64,000 nucleotides of DNA, taken from NCBI RefSeq assembly GCF_020687505.1, contig NZ_JAJEQT010000011.1; one strand, written 5' to 3'. The stretch is from Coprococcus_C hominis (lineage in GTDB: Bacteria; Bacillota; Clostridia; Lachnospirales; Lachnospiraceae). The translations under genes and the position numbers were made by a program. Of this stretch, positions 53,866 to 62,928 are shown piece after piece. Numbering within the stretch: the first letter of the stretch is position 1; the number at the start of each line of letters is the position of its first letter. Below the pieces are notes generated by a model that saw only the letters and a program-made list of their open reading frames with translations, did not search any database and had not been told where the DNA came from.

Positions 53866-54534
53866 ATGAAGTTGGATATGAATATCGATGAGTATCTTCC
53901 GCTTCGGGAGGTTGTATTTCATACATTGCGCAAGGCAATCATACAGGGAGAATTGCAGCCGGGAGAGCGTCTGATGGAAGTGACGCTGGCGAACAAGCTT
54001 GGTGTCAGCCGGACACCGGTACGTGAGGCAATCCGGATGCTGGAGCTGGAAGGTCTGGTTGTTATGATTCCGCGGAAAGGTGCGGAGGTTGCGAAGATTA
54101 CAGTGCGTGACTTAAAAGATGCCTTGGAGGTTCGAATGGCAATTGATTCATTGTCGGTCAAGCTTGCCTGCGAGCGGTTGGATGAGAATGATAAAACAGA
54201 GATAAAACAGGCATGCGTGGCATTTCGCGAAGCAGTGAAATCGAAGAATGTACAGGCAATCGTGGAGGGCGATGAGCGTTTCCACAACACGATTTACCGG
54301 GCATCGAAGAACCAGAAGCTGATTACGATTGCGATGAATCTGCGGGAACAGGTGTATCGATACCGGTTTGAATATGTTAAGGATTTTTCGTATCATGAGA
54401 ATCTGATCCGGGAGCATGATCAGATTACAGAGGCGATTTTGAAGGGCGACGTAGAGACAGCACAGAAGATTATGAAGGAACATATCTATAATCAGGAGCA
54501 GATCGTGATACGGAATTTGCAGAAGGAAGCATAA
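53866..54534 (+). CDS. GntR family regulator with FCD domain
   Basis: 222 residues. The N-terminal winged helix includes LREVVFHTLRKAIIQGELQPGERL and VSRTPVREAIRMLELEGLV, and the C-terminal all-helical FCD domain includes MAIDSLSVKLACERL, RFHNTIYRAS and HENLIREHDQI. Such proteins sense small acids or sugars. AAGGAGG precedes the ATG. The effector and targets are unknown; no metabolic genes adjoin it. Confidence 0.92.
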   Translation: MKLDMNIDEYLPLREVVFHTLRKAIIQGELQPGERLMEVTLANKLGVSRTPVREAIRMLELEGLVVMIPRKGAEVAKITVRDLKDALEVRMAIDSLSVKLACERLDENDKTEIKQACVAFREAVKSKNVQAIVEGDERFHNTIYRASKNQKLITIAMNLREQVYRYRFEYVKDFSYHENLIREHDQITEAILKGDVETAQKIMKEHIYNQEQIVIRNLQKEA

Positions 54535-54553
54535 GTAAACAGGAAAACAAGAG

Positions 54554-54578
54554 AGAGGTGCAGAGCACCTCTTTTTTT
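54554..54578 (+). terminator. Terminator after the GntR gene
   Basis: AGAGGTG/GCACCTCT-type stem with CAGA loop followed by seven T. Confidence 0.9.
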
Positions 54579-54684
54579 GTGTGCCCACAAATATATTTCC
54601 ACAAAACACAGTTATGTTGTTGTATAGCGACAAAATATAGTAGATAATCATTTTAATCTGCTGTTGAAAAATTTGGCCTGATTC

Positions 54685-54720
54685 ATGCAAAAATTGCATC
54701 TGATTATGCAAAAACGGACA
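54685..54720 (+). promoter_or_regulatory. LytTR-like operator, site 1
   Basis: Two TGCAAAAA half-sites at 54686 and 54707, exactly 21 bp apart, within a 36-bp stretch closely matching 63755-63790. A third looser copy (TGCAAAAC) is at 54747. The spacing (two helical turns) and the complement containing CGTTTTTGCA fit tandem LytTR sites. It lies 135 bases before the 54856 gene. The rest of 54579-54855 shows no gene. Confidence 0.55.
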
Positions 54721-54855
54721 GATGAATTGTAATGAACAGGGAATCATGCAAAACTTGGGGTTAACGGAAAAAATCTTCGATTCGCGGAAAATGAATCGAA
54801 AAACTGTTATGCAGATGGTAGAATGAAAAAAATTACATTTGAAAGAGGTAACAAA

Positions 54856-55623
54856 ATGAGCGAAGAAAAACTATTTGATGTGAATTGGGATCAGAGAAAA
54901 TGGGAGACACCTGCGAGCGCACAGGATATGAAGCTGTACAGCTATCCACCGAGAACGATACGGAATATGTCAGTTCCGGGATTTCTGACATGGCTGGTGC
55001 TGTTGCTGGCATCAATTGGCGGACTTCTGTATACCGCATGGATGACAGTGACTGGAGACTATGAGGATGGAAAGATAAACACGATACTGGGAGTCGTAAG
55101 CTTTGTCGTGCTGCTTTGCTGTCTGATCTATAAGACGAATTATAAGAGAAAGCTTATCACATATACAGATGTGTTACATGCGGTGTTGATTGATAAGGCC
55201 AAACATGCGTATGTTGTACATTTGAATGAGGATGCTTTTCTGGGAGCAACCGGACTGGGTGCATATAGAGTTCAGACTGTCTAGGCGCAGGGGGTAAGTG
55301 TAACACATGTCGGACAGGCAATGGATAGCCGAGACATGGAGCAGAAAGCAATCAAGATGATTCAGCATAAGGATTTCCTGTTGAAGCGTATTCAGGAGAA
55401 GCCGGTTTTTCAGGAGATGATCGAGAACGGTACCTTTGAGCAGGTGGCTTTGCCGGTTGAGAAGATTCTGAAGTTCAAGAATCCGGGTGCCTGTTTCGTA
55501 GTTACGTATGCATATAAATGGAATGGCAGTGAATATACAGACACGGTTCGCTTCTATCATTCTATGCAGGATTATAAGGAGCTGCTTGCATATTTCAAGG
55601 AGCGGTATGAGGCAGAAAAATAA
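54856..55623 (+). pseudogene. Membrane protein gene interrupted by an in-frame TAG
   Basis: The frame from ATG 54856 (AGAGG upstream) encodes two hydrophobic helices (about 40-60 and 78-95) and then a soluble part. It meets TAG at 55282-55284 after VQTV. The same frame continues without other stops to TAA at 55623, and the later part (MIQHKDFLLKR, YAYKWNGSEYTDTVRFYHS, KELLAYFKERYEAEK) reads as ordinary protein. The intact product would be 255 residues. The second half has a possible ATG at 55321 but no good ribosome site. It could also be read through. Function unknown; it heads the lipoprotein cluster. Confidence 0.7.
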
Positions 55624-55627
55624 AGGT

Positions 55628-56428
55628 ATGAAAAAAACAGGTGTATTGGGATTCGTGATTCTGTGCCTGCTCAGCGGGTGTGCACAGCAAAGCACAGAAT
55701 CCACAGAGGCGACAACGGTCGCTGCAGTGGAAGCAGAAGCATTGGAGACGGTCGAGCTTAAACGTGCAGAAGTTGGTGATATCGTGCAGATGGGAACCTA
55801 TGAGCAGGACGGGGATACGGAGACAGAGGACCCGATCTATTGGGATGTATTGGACAAGGACGGGGATTCAATATTGATTATCTCGCATGACGTGATTGGC
55901 TATCAGCGGTTTTCTGACAGCCCCAATTGTGTGATATGGGAGGATTCCCAGATACGGACATGGCTGAATGAGGAGTTTTATACGGACGCATTTGATAAGG
56001 AAACACAGGCGCGTATCAAAGGATACGTCACATCAGGAGTAGATGAGGCAAATCAGGAGTCGAGGGGTGATGCGACGGATCGGATATTCCTGCTGAGCCA
56101 GAAGGAAATCGAGAAGTATTATGGGCACAAATTACCAAAAGCAGAAGCACTTTTATGCAAACCAAGCAAGGCTGTTTTACAGCGCTACGAAGAGATAGAG
56201 CAACAGCGCGTGCGTGAAAAAGTACCATTCGTGACAAGTGTTCCAGATGCATCGGAAGGGATTTCGTGGATGTTGCGGTCAACCGGAAAGTCGCAGAATC
56301 AAATCTCCATTATTCGAGGGGACGGGTATTATTCACAATGTCTGGCAGATTACTATCAGGGTGTTCGTCCGGCTATGTGGATCGATGTAGGTGATGAAAA
56401 CGGAGAGGGGCAAGCGTTACAGGAATGA
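55628..56428 (+). CDS. DUF6273 lipoprotein, intact copy
   Basis: 266 residues. The signal peptide MKKTGVLGFVILCLLSGC has lipobox LSGC. A Thr/Glu-rich spacer leads to a DUF6273 domain: GDIVQMGTYEQDGD, YWDVLDKDGDSILIISHDVI, WEDSQIRTWLNEEFY and the end GVRPAMWIDV. It should sit on the outer face of the membrane. It starts four bases after the preceding stop and overlaps the next gene by four bases (ATGA), so it is coupled. A damaged paralogue is at 57515-58355. Molecular role unknown. Confidence 0.8.
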   Translation: MKKTGVLGFVILCLLSGCAQQSTESTEATTVAAVEAEALETVELKRAEVGDIVQMGTYEQDGDTETEDPIYWDVLDKDGDSILIISHDVIGYQRFSDSPNCVIWEDSQIRTWLNEEFYTDAFDKETQARIKGYVTSGVDEANQESRGDATDRIFLLSQKEIEKYYGHKLPKAEALLCKPSKAVLQRYEEIEQQRVREKVPFVTSVPDASEGISWMLRSTGKSQNQISIIRGDGYYSQCLADYYQGVRPAMWIDVGDENGEGQALQE

Positions 56429-57420
56429 AAAAAATAAAATTATATGTTCTTATTACAGTCGTAAGTATCGTTTTACTCGCATGGTTGCTGGTGGTGGTTA
56501 TCGTATTTCAGAAAAACCATGCGGATATCTTTTTCTTCGACAATAACAAAGACATTGAATATCAATATGGAAACTACAAGGCGGATGCGCTGGTTGTGGA
56601 TGGCTATGTATATCTGTACAGAAGTGTCGTGGAGCTGGGAAATTATGATAAAAAAGAAAAATTAGAGAAATGTGGAAATAACGTCATATATCGTCTTTCC
56701 CCGGATGGAACGTATGAGGAGTTTTACGAATTTGAAGATGAAGATGCCCTCTATTATGACGTGAATTCCAAGCTTTATTATTATGATGAGCATTTCTATA
56801 TCATGATTGGTCAGCGGGTGTATCGTATAACAAAGGATGGAAGCAGTGCGCAGGTTATCTATGAAAATACCGGTGGCAATGGTATTTTTCGGATGTTTGG
56901 AATCCGGGAGCATTATCTGCTGCTGGCAAATCATAATGAAGTGCGTTATCTGGATATGCGTAAATGGGACTGGAGCACGCCTATCGACTTTGATCAGATG
57001 CGTGTTTTGAAATATGTGTATGCGCTGGACGCAGATACTTTTTATAATTGGATGATCAGTGGTGTTACCAAGCATTCTCCGAAGCGGCTGCAGGATGCGA
57101 ATGCAGCAATAGAAGAAGAGACAGATATTGAATGCATAAATATCTATCAGGATGCTGTCTATTATGTGCAGGAAAATGCCGAGAATCATGCGTACATGAT
57201 AAAATACAAATCTTTGACGTCAGATGAGGAAGAAGATTTGCTCACGGTGAATCCGGATGGGAAATTGAGGATATTATCGTTGGTCGTTAGCGAGGATTTT
57301 ATCATCTATGATCTTGGATCGTCAGAGTATGGTCAAAATTATGAATATGGAGAGAATGTGGATGTACGCATAATATGGAACCGGCATACAGGAAAGTGGA
57401 AATCCATTAGTTACAAATAA
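56425..57420 (+). CDS. Membrane-anchored beta-repeat protein, copy 1
   Basis: 331 residues. One N-terminal transmembrane helix (about 5-28) anchors an extracytoplasmic domain of beta-strand repeats such as GYVYLYRSV, NVIYRLSPDGTYEEFY, HFYIMIGQRVYRITKDG and DFIIYDLG, in the style of DUF5050 propellers. It ends VDVRIIWNRHTGKWKSISYK. It overlaps the DUF6273 lipoprotein gene, suggesting a joint function. A close paralogue is at 59202-60224, and the tail of a third copy is at 58371-58442. Confidence 0.75.
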   Translation: MKKIKLYVLITVVSIVLLAWLLVVVIVFQKNHADIFFFDNNKDIEYQYGNYKADALVVDGYVYLYRSVVELGNYDKKEKLEKCGNNVIYRLSPDGTYEEFYEFEDEDALYYDVNSKLYYYDEHFYIMIGQRVYRITKDGSSAQVIYENTGGNGIFRMFGIREHYLLLANHNEVRYLDMRKWDWSTPIDFDQMRVLKYVYALDADTFYNWMISGVTKHSPKRLQDANAAIEEETDIECINIYQDAVYYVQENAENHAYMIKYKSLTSDEEEDLLTVNPDGKLRILSLVVSEDFIIYDLGSSEYGQNYEYGENVDVRIIWNRHTGKWKSISYK

Positions 57421-57514
57421 GAGGACTCAGATCATATATTTATCTGCAACTGTGGAATGAAGAAATCAGAGAATGAACAGACGTAGACAGATTCGGTATG
57501 AGGGGTTAGAAGGA

Positions 57515-58355
57515 ATGAAAAAATGGTGTATTATGCTTGCGTTTGCAATGCTTTTACTAAGTGGATGTGGAAAACAGGCGGAGTCAACCGAAGTGGCTAC
57601 GGAGGAATCCAATACAGAGGAACCGGAACCTGCTACGACAGAAGCATTGGAAACAGTGACACTGAAAGATGCAGAAATTGGAGATATTGTGCAGATGGGA
57701 ACGTATGAACAGGATGGAGATGCAGAGACAGAGGACCCGATCTGCTGGGATGTGCTGGATAAGGATGGGGATGCAGTGTTGCTGATATCGCATGATGTGA
57801 TCGCCTATCAGCGATTTTCGGATAGCCGTAAATGTGTGGATATGGGAGGATTCCGAGATACGGACATGGCTGAATCAGGAGTTCTATGCAGAAGCGTTTG
57901 TCGAGGAAGAACAGGCAAGTATCCGCGAGACAACATTGGAGAATCTATCTACAGTGGGATTTGCTGCGCATGTGGACCCATCCGGGGATGTACAGGTACG
58001 GGAGAGCAGACCGGATACAAAGGATAAGATATTCCTGCTGAGCTGGAAGGAAGCGGAGCAGTATTATGGAAATCGTTTAACGGATGCATCTGTTCTTGGA
58101 CGAAGACCATCGAGGGCAGTTTTGCAGAAGCGGAAAGCGATATTTACAGATCTTATAATCGAGGAGCTTCCGGCGATGTATCCATATTCCCGGCATCTGC
58201 CTGATGGTACGGAGCGGTTATCGTGGATGCTGCGGTCAACGGGTATGAAGAATTACACGATTTTTGTGATTGGATACGAGGGAAAATGGGATCAGGACTA
58301 TCCAGATTCTTATAACGGCGTGAGACCTGCAATGTGGGTAAACGTGGGGGATTAG
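57515..58355 (+). pseudogene. DUF6273 lipoprotein, frameshifted copy
   Basis: It begins with a lipoprotein signal ending LLSGC and follows the intact copy closely (GDIVQMGTYEQDGD, WDVLDKDGD, LISHDVI). After CV a single extra G near 57838-57839 shifts the frame. The correct continuation (IWEDSEIRTWLNQEFY to GVRPAMWVNVGD) resumes one frame over and ends at 58355. Relative to the intact copy it also has an insertion of about 13 residues. Either a true lesion or a sequencing error in a run of G and T. Confidence 0.8.
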
Positions 58356-58370
58356 TGTCAAAGGGAGCAA

Positions 58371-58442
58371 GAAGCTGTTGATACGCGGGTGATCTGGAAC
58401 CGGCATATCGGGGAGATACAGCAAACAATCTCGTACCGGTAA
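58371..58442 (+). pseudogene. Leftover C-terminal tail of a third beta-repeat gene
   Basis: Twenty-three codons and a stop reading EAVDTRVIWNRHIGEIQQTI and SYR. This matches the ends of the two intact paralogues (VDVRIIWNRHTG and VDMRVIWNRNTG). No upstream part of the gene remains, so most of it was deleted. Confidence 0.75.
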
Positions 58443-58460
58443 ACATGGGAGGAAATAGCA

Positions 58461-59189
58461 ATGGAAGAGAATACCGAAAGAGATGAAGTCTATGAGCAGT
58501 TCATGCAGGACTTGCAGGCAAAGAAGAAAAGGCAGGTAAAGCGTACGATCAGAGAAGTGATCATGGTTGTGATCATACTTGGAGTAATTGGCTTTGTCGT
58601 TTGGTTTCTGACAGATCCTGAGGCATCGGAGAAGGTAAGCCTTCGAAAAGAGAAAGCGCCGGTTGCTTATGCGGACATTCCATTTACGACGAAGGATGTA
58701 TCCAGTATGGAATTTGCGATTGCCGGAAAGGTTATGACATTTCCGTGCACAACGACAGATCTGTATGACGCAGGGTATAGCATGAATGAAAGTGATGCGA
58801 AGATCATGCTGGGAAAACCAGCCTCTCTGATGATAGATGGATATAAGGCATATGAGACAGCGATCTGCAAGATGGAGGCGCGTGATTTTAAGGGTGAGTT
58901 TGATGTATCGGTAATCAATACAGGCACGAAGGAGACAGCCGCTGTGAATTGTCCGATTCATACGATATGGTTCGATGAGCAATTTATGTTGTGCAATGGA
59001 CTCAGTCAGACGAGCACGTATGAGGAGATACTTGCAGCGATGGGAAAACCAGATGAAGAAAAAAAGATTAGTTCAATGAAGGAACTTTACTATGAATATG
59101 GAACCTGCACGATTATCTTTTCATTCTGCGACACCTATACCGGAATGGAGGGAAAAGTATGTGATCGGATTTGGATGACGATAGATTGA
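58461..59189 (+). CDS. Membrane-anchored protein of the lipoprotein cluster
   Basis: 242 residues. A charged cytoplasmic start of about 30 residues is followed by one hydrophobic helix (about 33-50) and an extracytoplasmic domain of about 190 residues. That domain contains EFAIAGKVMTFPCTTTDLYDAG and a late TYEEILAAMGKPDEE repeat-like motif, which recalls SmpA/OmlA-like folds without proof. GGAGG precedes the ATG. It is 12 bases before the second beta-repeat gene and is probably cotranscribed. Confidence 0.7.
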   Translation: MEENTERDEVYEQFMQDLQAKKKRQVKRTIREVIMVVIILGVIGFVVWFLTDPEASEKVSLRKEKAPVAYADIPFTTKDVSSMEFAIAGKVMTFPCTTTDLYDAGYSMNESDAKIMLGKPASLMIDGYKAYETAICKMEARDFKGEFDVSVINTGTKETAAVNCPIHTIWFDEQFMLCNGLSQTSTYEEILAAMGKPDEEKKISSMKELYYEYGTCTIIFSFCDTYTGMEGKVCDRIWMTID

Positions 59190-59201
59190 AGGGAGAAAGG
59201 G

Positions 59202-60224
59202 ATGTCTCTAAGCCGGAAACAAAAGATAATTATATTTGCAATGATACTTGTTGCCTGTGCTATTGGCGGCGGGGTATTTTACAAACGACATGCTGCACAA
59301 AAGGCAAAGAACCGGCTGTTTGAGAATCCATTTTCCGGGGTTAATCAGGAAATCGATCTGCAAAGTGGAAATTATGCAAATGAGGCACTCGTTGTGGATG
59401 GATATGTGTATTTCTATCAAAGCCGGGTGAACCTTGGAAACTATGACCACGTTGATGAGTTGAAAAAATGTGGGAATAATGTGATTTACCGGTTGTCTCC
59501 AGATGGAACGTATGAAGAATTCTATACATTTGATTATGGGGATGCAATCTATTATTCTGTCCGTTCAAAGCTCTATTATTATAATGAGTACTTCTATATT
59601 CAGATAGGAAATCGAATCTATCGTATCGACAAAGAAGGAACCCGTGCGCAGATCATCTATGAGAATATGGGTGAAGGTTCGCTGGCATTTGGAATCCGGG
59701 ATCATCATCTGGTGCTTCAAAAAGCGCGCCAATACTACTGTCTGAATCTGGATAAATGGGATTGGAGTCAGCCGATAGAGGTTGGACGTATGCGGCACTT
59801 GCTCAATGTAGATACGGAACTTTTTGATTTATATGAGGGCGTTATTTATGGAAGCAGATATGAACTATCAGACAATGCGGTAGTTTTATTGGATCATCAA
59901 TTAAAGGTTTGGAATGAAGAGGAAAAGGAATTGGAGAAGATTGCGTCTGACGTGTATTGCCTGAATGTTTATAAAGGAGATGCCTTTTATGCACAGAGCG
60001 TGGATGATGGCGTCTGCATAAAATACAGATCGTTCGATGGTGAGTCGGAAGTCGAACTGTTTACGATTAACCCGGATGAGAATAAGAGCATAAAATCGTT
60101 GGTGGTGAGTGATGATTTCATTATCTATGATCTGGGACCGGGCAATTATGAAGATGGTGTGGATATGCGGGTAATCTGGAACCGGAATACCGGGGAGACA
60201 CAGGAGACGATTGTGTATCGGTGA
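59202..60224 (+). CDS. Membrane-anchored beta-repeat protein, copy 2
   Basis: 340 residues, a close paralogue of the gene at 56425-57420; CGNNVIYRLSPDGTYEEFY is identical in both. One N-terminal helix (about 8-25), then extracytoplasmic beta repeats, ending VDMRVIWNRNTGETQETIVYR. GGGAG and AAAGGG precede the ATG. It may pair with a DUF6273 lipoprotein as copy 1 does, but its upstream neighbour is now a different gene. Confidence 0.75.
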   Translation: MSLSRKQKIIIFAMILVACAIGGGVFYKRHAAQKAKNRLFENPFSGVNQEIDLQSGNYANEALVVDGYVYFYQSRVNLGNYDHVDELKKCGNNVIYRLSPDGTYEEFYTFDYGDAIYYSVRSKLYYYNEYFYIQIGNRIYRIDKEGTRAQIIYENMGEGSLAFGIRDHHLVLQKARQYYCLNLDKWDWSQPIEVGRMRHLLNVDTELFDLYEGVIYGSRYELSDNAVVLLDHQLKVWNEEEKELEKIASDVYCLNVYKGDAFYAQSVDDGVCIKYRSFDGESEVELFTINPDENKSIKSLVVSDDFIIYDLGPGNYEDGVDMRVIWNRNTGETQETIVYR

Positions 60225-60256
60225 AGCTGAGAATACGAAATAATTATTTGATATAA

Positions 60257-60284
60257 AATGGCACCGTCATAAAACGGTGCCATT
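60257..60284. terminator. Bidirectional terminator
   Basis: AATGGCACCGT/ACGGTGCCATT stem with a six-base loop between converging genes. T-rich DNA follows on the minus side (TTTTATATC). Confidence 0.8.
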
Positions 60285-60289
60285 CTGGA

Positions 60290-61357
60290 TTATTGCTTTT
60301 TAGCTAACAATGCTTTCAACTGCGCAATTTCTTCTTTTGATCGCTGTAATTCATCTTCAGCCTGCTTTCGTTTTTCTTCCTCTTGCTTTCGCAATTCCGC
60401 TTCCTGTTTTTGCTTTTTTTCAGCCAGTTGTAATTCATCCTGCAGTTCTTCAATCATGTATTTCACTGTATTTTTATCTGCAATTTTTAACGCTTCTGAA
60501 AACATGTGAATCACCTCCTCAGGTTTATTAACATATGTACTTATTTCACGGAATATCGTTTCGCTCCACGGATAGCGTCTGATCACGCGCTCCACATCCG
60601 CGATTGTCTCTGCGGTCAGGATAGAAAGCCAGCCTTCCAAATCATTCATATTTGAATCAATGGTTTCCCGTGTATCTAGATTCTTATCATCAGTATATCC
60701 GTTTTGACAGAATACATCAAGTGCAATCAGAAAATATTCCTGCAGGAGTTCCAACGTGAGTTCGGTGTTAAATCGTGTTTTACCGTGATGGATATAAGCA
60801 CCATGCAATAGCGGATTTTTAAAATCAGCGCCTGTTTTTTCATATAGAATAATGGTGTATACTTTTTTCATGTCAGAATACATAAATTTTTTGTTCTCTT
60901 TTAGGCGTGTGTATTCACGAAGCAACAAGTCAGAAGAGTAACAGGAAATGCGTTCAGCAGTGAACATATATGGAATCTTCTGAATTTCGACATTTGCAAG
61001 TGAGCCATTACTTAATCGGACAACGATATCCATGATTAGCAGGGAATCAATGGAGATGGCTGTATTTTCCGATGGCAAAAGCCGTTCCACAACGACGGAT
61101 TCACCCAAAATGGCACTGAGCAGATTTGACAACCAATCAGGATGTCTGTCCGGGTGAAACATACATTTGAAGAATGGATCGTAAGTAAGTGGCATTGTTT
61201 TCTTTCCCGTCATGTAATCAGCGAAGCGTTTTTTCCATGTTTCGTCAAGTGTGATATATTCTGAATATAGGTTTTGTGTTTTCATAGCTTCTTCGAGTTC
61301 GTTTACGGTCTGATAGAATGTATTCTGTGTGTCTGTGGTTATTGTTTCATTCGTCAT
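60290..61357 (-). CDS. Rpn/PD-(D/E)XK nuclease-transposase family protein
   Basis: 355 residues. PLTYDPFFKCMFHPD opens the domain, and LLIMDIVVRLSNGSLANVEIQ holds the PD-(D/E)XK pattern (Asp and E-x-Q). A Lys/Glu/Gln coiled coil fills the last 60 residues (EAELRKQEEEKRKQ). This Rpn-like family is abundant in Lachnospiraceae and is usually called recombination-promoting nuclease. It is not flanked by inverted repeats, so it is not an insertion sequence here. GGAGG precedes the ATG. Confidence 0.85.
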   Translation of the reverse strand: MTNETITTDTQNTFYQTVNELEEAMKTQNLYSEYITLDETWKKRFADYMTGKKTMPLTYDPFFKCMFHPDRHPDWLSNLLSAILGESVVVERLLPSENTAISIDSLLIMDIVVRLSNGSLANVEIQKIPYMFTAERISCYSSDLLLREYTRLKENKKFMYSDMKKVYTIILYEKTGADFKNPLLHGAYIHHGKTRFNTELTLELLQEYFLIALDVFCQNGYTDDKNLDTRETIDSNMNDLEGWLSILTAETIADVERVIRRYPWSETIFREISTYVNKPEEVIHMFSEALKIADKNTVKYMIEELQDELQLAEKKQKQEAELRKQEEEKRKQAEDELQRSKEEIAQLKALLAKKQ

Positions 61358-61606
61358 AAGCGGTTCCTCCTAAAAAATAGATGTGTGCATGAAATTAAAG
61401 TTGTTAATGAGTAATAATTAAAATTTGTGCGCAAAAAGGGTAATGATTAGTATTCGAAGAATCGAAGATAAAAATATAAATTAATAGACTGTTACCGAAC
61501 TACGCTATGAACGAGCGCTTCTCGACAACAAAGAAACTGTATCATGAATTACAGCAGATTGTAAAGAGATTTTTAGAAATGCAACTAATTGTAGCATTTA
61601 AGGAAC

Positions 61607-62920
61607 CTACACGTTTAATGCTATTGGTAATACCACAGTCGCTACGAAGAATCCTCCTTCAATCGAGTAGTTGACAAAACCATGATTGTTCTCCACTGCA
61701 TGCCGGATGCTTTTGGTGCCGATGCCGTGCAGCTTCGTGTCCGTCTTGGTAGAGACGAATTGTCCATCACGTAAAACCGGTGCTTTGTCAAAGGTATTTT
61801 TCACGATAATGACATAGAAGTTATTTTCGTTTTTCTTTGTAATAGTCAGTTGTACAACACGAGAATTATCGCGCGCCAGACATGCTTCAATGGCGTTATC
61901 AAGTAGATTCGACAGAATGGATATGATATCCGCGGACGGTAATTCGGCAAACGTAATATCCGGGAGTACATCGATTGACATCTGGATATTCTGCGATTGG
62001 GCAAGTTCAGATTTCTCAGTTAGAATTGCATTCAGAATATCGTTTTTGGAATAGCGCGTAAGGATGGTTGTATCTAACTTTGTATCCAATTCGGAAATGA
62101 GTGCAAGTGCCTGGTCTGGATGTCCGTCGTCAAGCAGTATGCGGATGGCTTTCATGTAATGTGTCGTATCGTGCACCAGCTCCTGCAAATGTTCATCCAT
62201 AGTGAGTATCTTTTGATAATAACTCAGTCGAAGTGATTGATCTGAGATAATCAGGTTGTTCTGCAGGTTGTGATTAAGCTGCTCCGTGTATCTCTGGAAT
62301 GCGCGGAAGATCAGAATGTTTCCAAACTGCATGATCGCAAAAAATACGCAGAGCAATATCCGCATGCGTGGAGATGATGCGAAGTCCAGACCGGAATAAT
62401 ATGTGAGCAGCATCATTGCAATGCATGCAATTGGAATACACAAATAGCATGCGAAAATCTTCCGATCCATGTGGGCGGAGGATCGGACAGAGGTCTGCTT
62501 ATACAGGCAGCAGATCAGATAGGTCAGGAGCTTCAAAGTAAATATCTGCCAAGGAATCGTGGACAGATTCGCAACACTGCTGGAATGAAAAAGGTATGCA
62601 GGCAGATTCAATAAAACTGCAAATAAAAATTCGCAGCCGAAGAAAATCGCACACAAAAATACGATATACAGCAGTCGTTCTTTCAAGCTTGCTTCATAAA
62701 GAAAAGAGTAAAGAAGTAACAGGCAAATGAAAGAAAGCATATTCAGGTAGGAAATATGCAATGTGTTGATGCCAAAATAAATGCCGATAAAAGGAATCGC
62801 AATCAATAGGCGGTTTCGGAGGGGTTGAAAATTCGGACGAATTACAAAAAAAGCGTCAAAAAAGTCCGAAAATATGAGGTATTCTGCAATGCAACTGAAT
62901 AATAAGATAATATAATCCAT
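61607..62920 (-). CDS. AgrC-type sensor histidine kinase
   Basis: 437 residues. Six or so transmembrane helices (about 1-205) form the sensor. The cytoplasmic part has the His in LVHDTTHYMKAI, the N box ILSNLLDNAIEAC and the G box HGIGTKSIRHAVENNHG, typical of quorum-sensing HPK10 kinases. AGGAG precedes the ATG, eight bases after the regulator gene. No agrB or agrD gene is in view. The signal is unknown. Confidence 0.9.
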   Translation of the reverse strand: MDYIILLFSCIAEYLIFSDFFDAFFVIRPNFQPLRNRLLIAIPFIGIYFGINTLHISYLNMLSFICLLLLYSFLYEASLKERLLYIVFLCAIFFGCEFLFAVLLNLPAYLFHSSSVANLSTIPWQIFTLKLLTYLICCLYKQTSVRSSAHMDRKIFACYLCIPIACIAMMLLTYYSGLDFASSPRMRILLCVFFAIMQFGNILIFRAFQRYTEQLNHNLQNNLIISDQSLRLSYYQKILTMDEHLQELVHDTTHYMKAIRILLDDGHPDQALALISELDTKLDTTILTRYSKNDILNAILTEKSELAQSQNIQMSIDVLPDITFAELPSADIISILSNLLDNAIEACLARDNSRVVQLTITKKNENNFYVIIVKNTFDKAPVLRDGQFVSTKTDTKLHGIGTKSIRHAVENNHGFVNYSIEGGFFVATVVLPIALNV

Positions 62921-62928
62921 ACTGTCTC

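Noticed and set aside
60290..61357. The PD-(D/E)XK gene as an insertion sequence
   Set aside because: No terminal inverted repeats or target-site duplication can be seen around it, so only the gene is reported.
61507..61674. Short plus-strand frame (MNERFSTTKKLYHELQQ...) after the kinase gene
   Set aside because: It has no ribosome site, its second half is antisense to the kinase gene, and it lacks AgrD-like features; at best a gene remnant.
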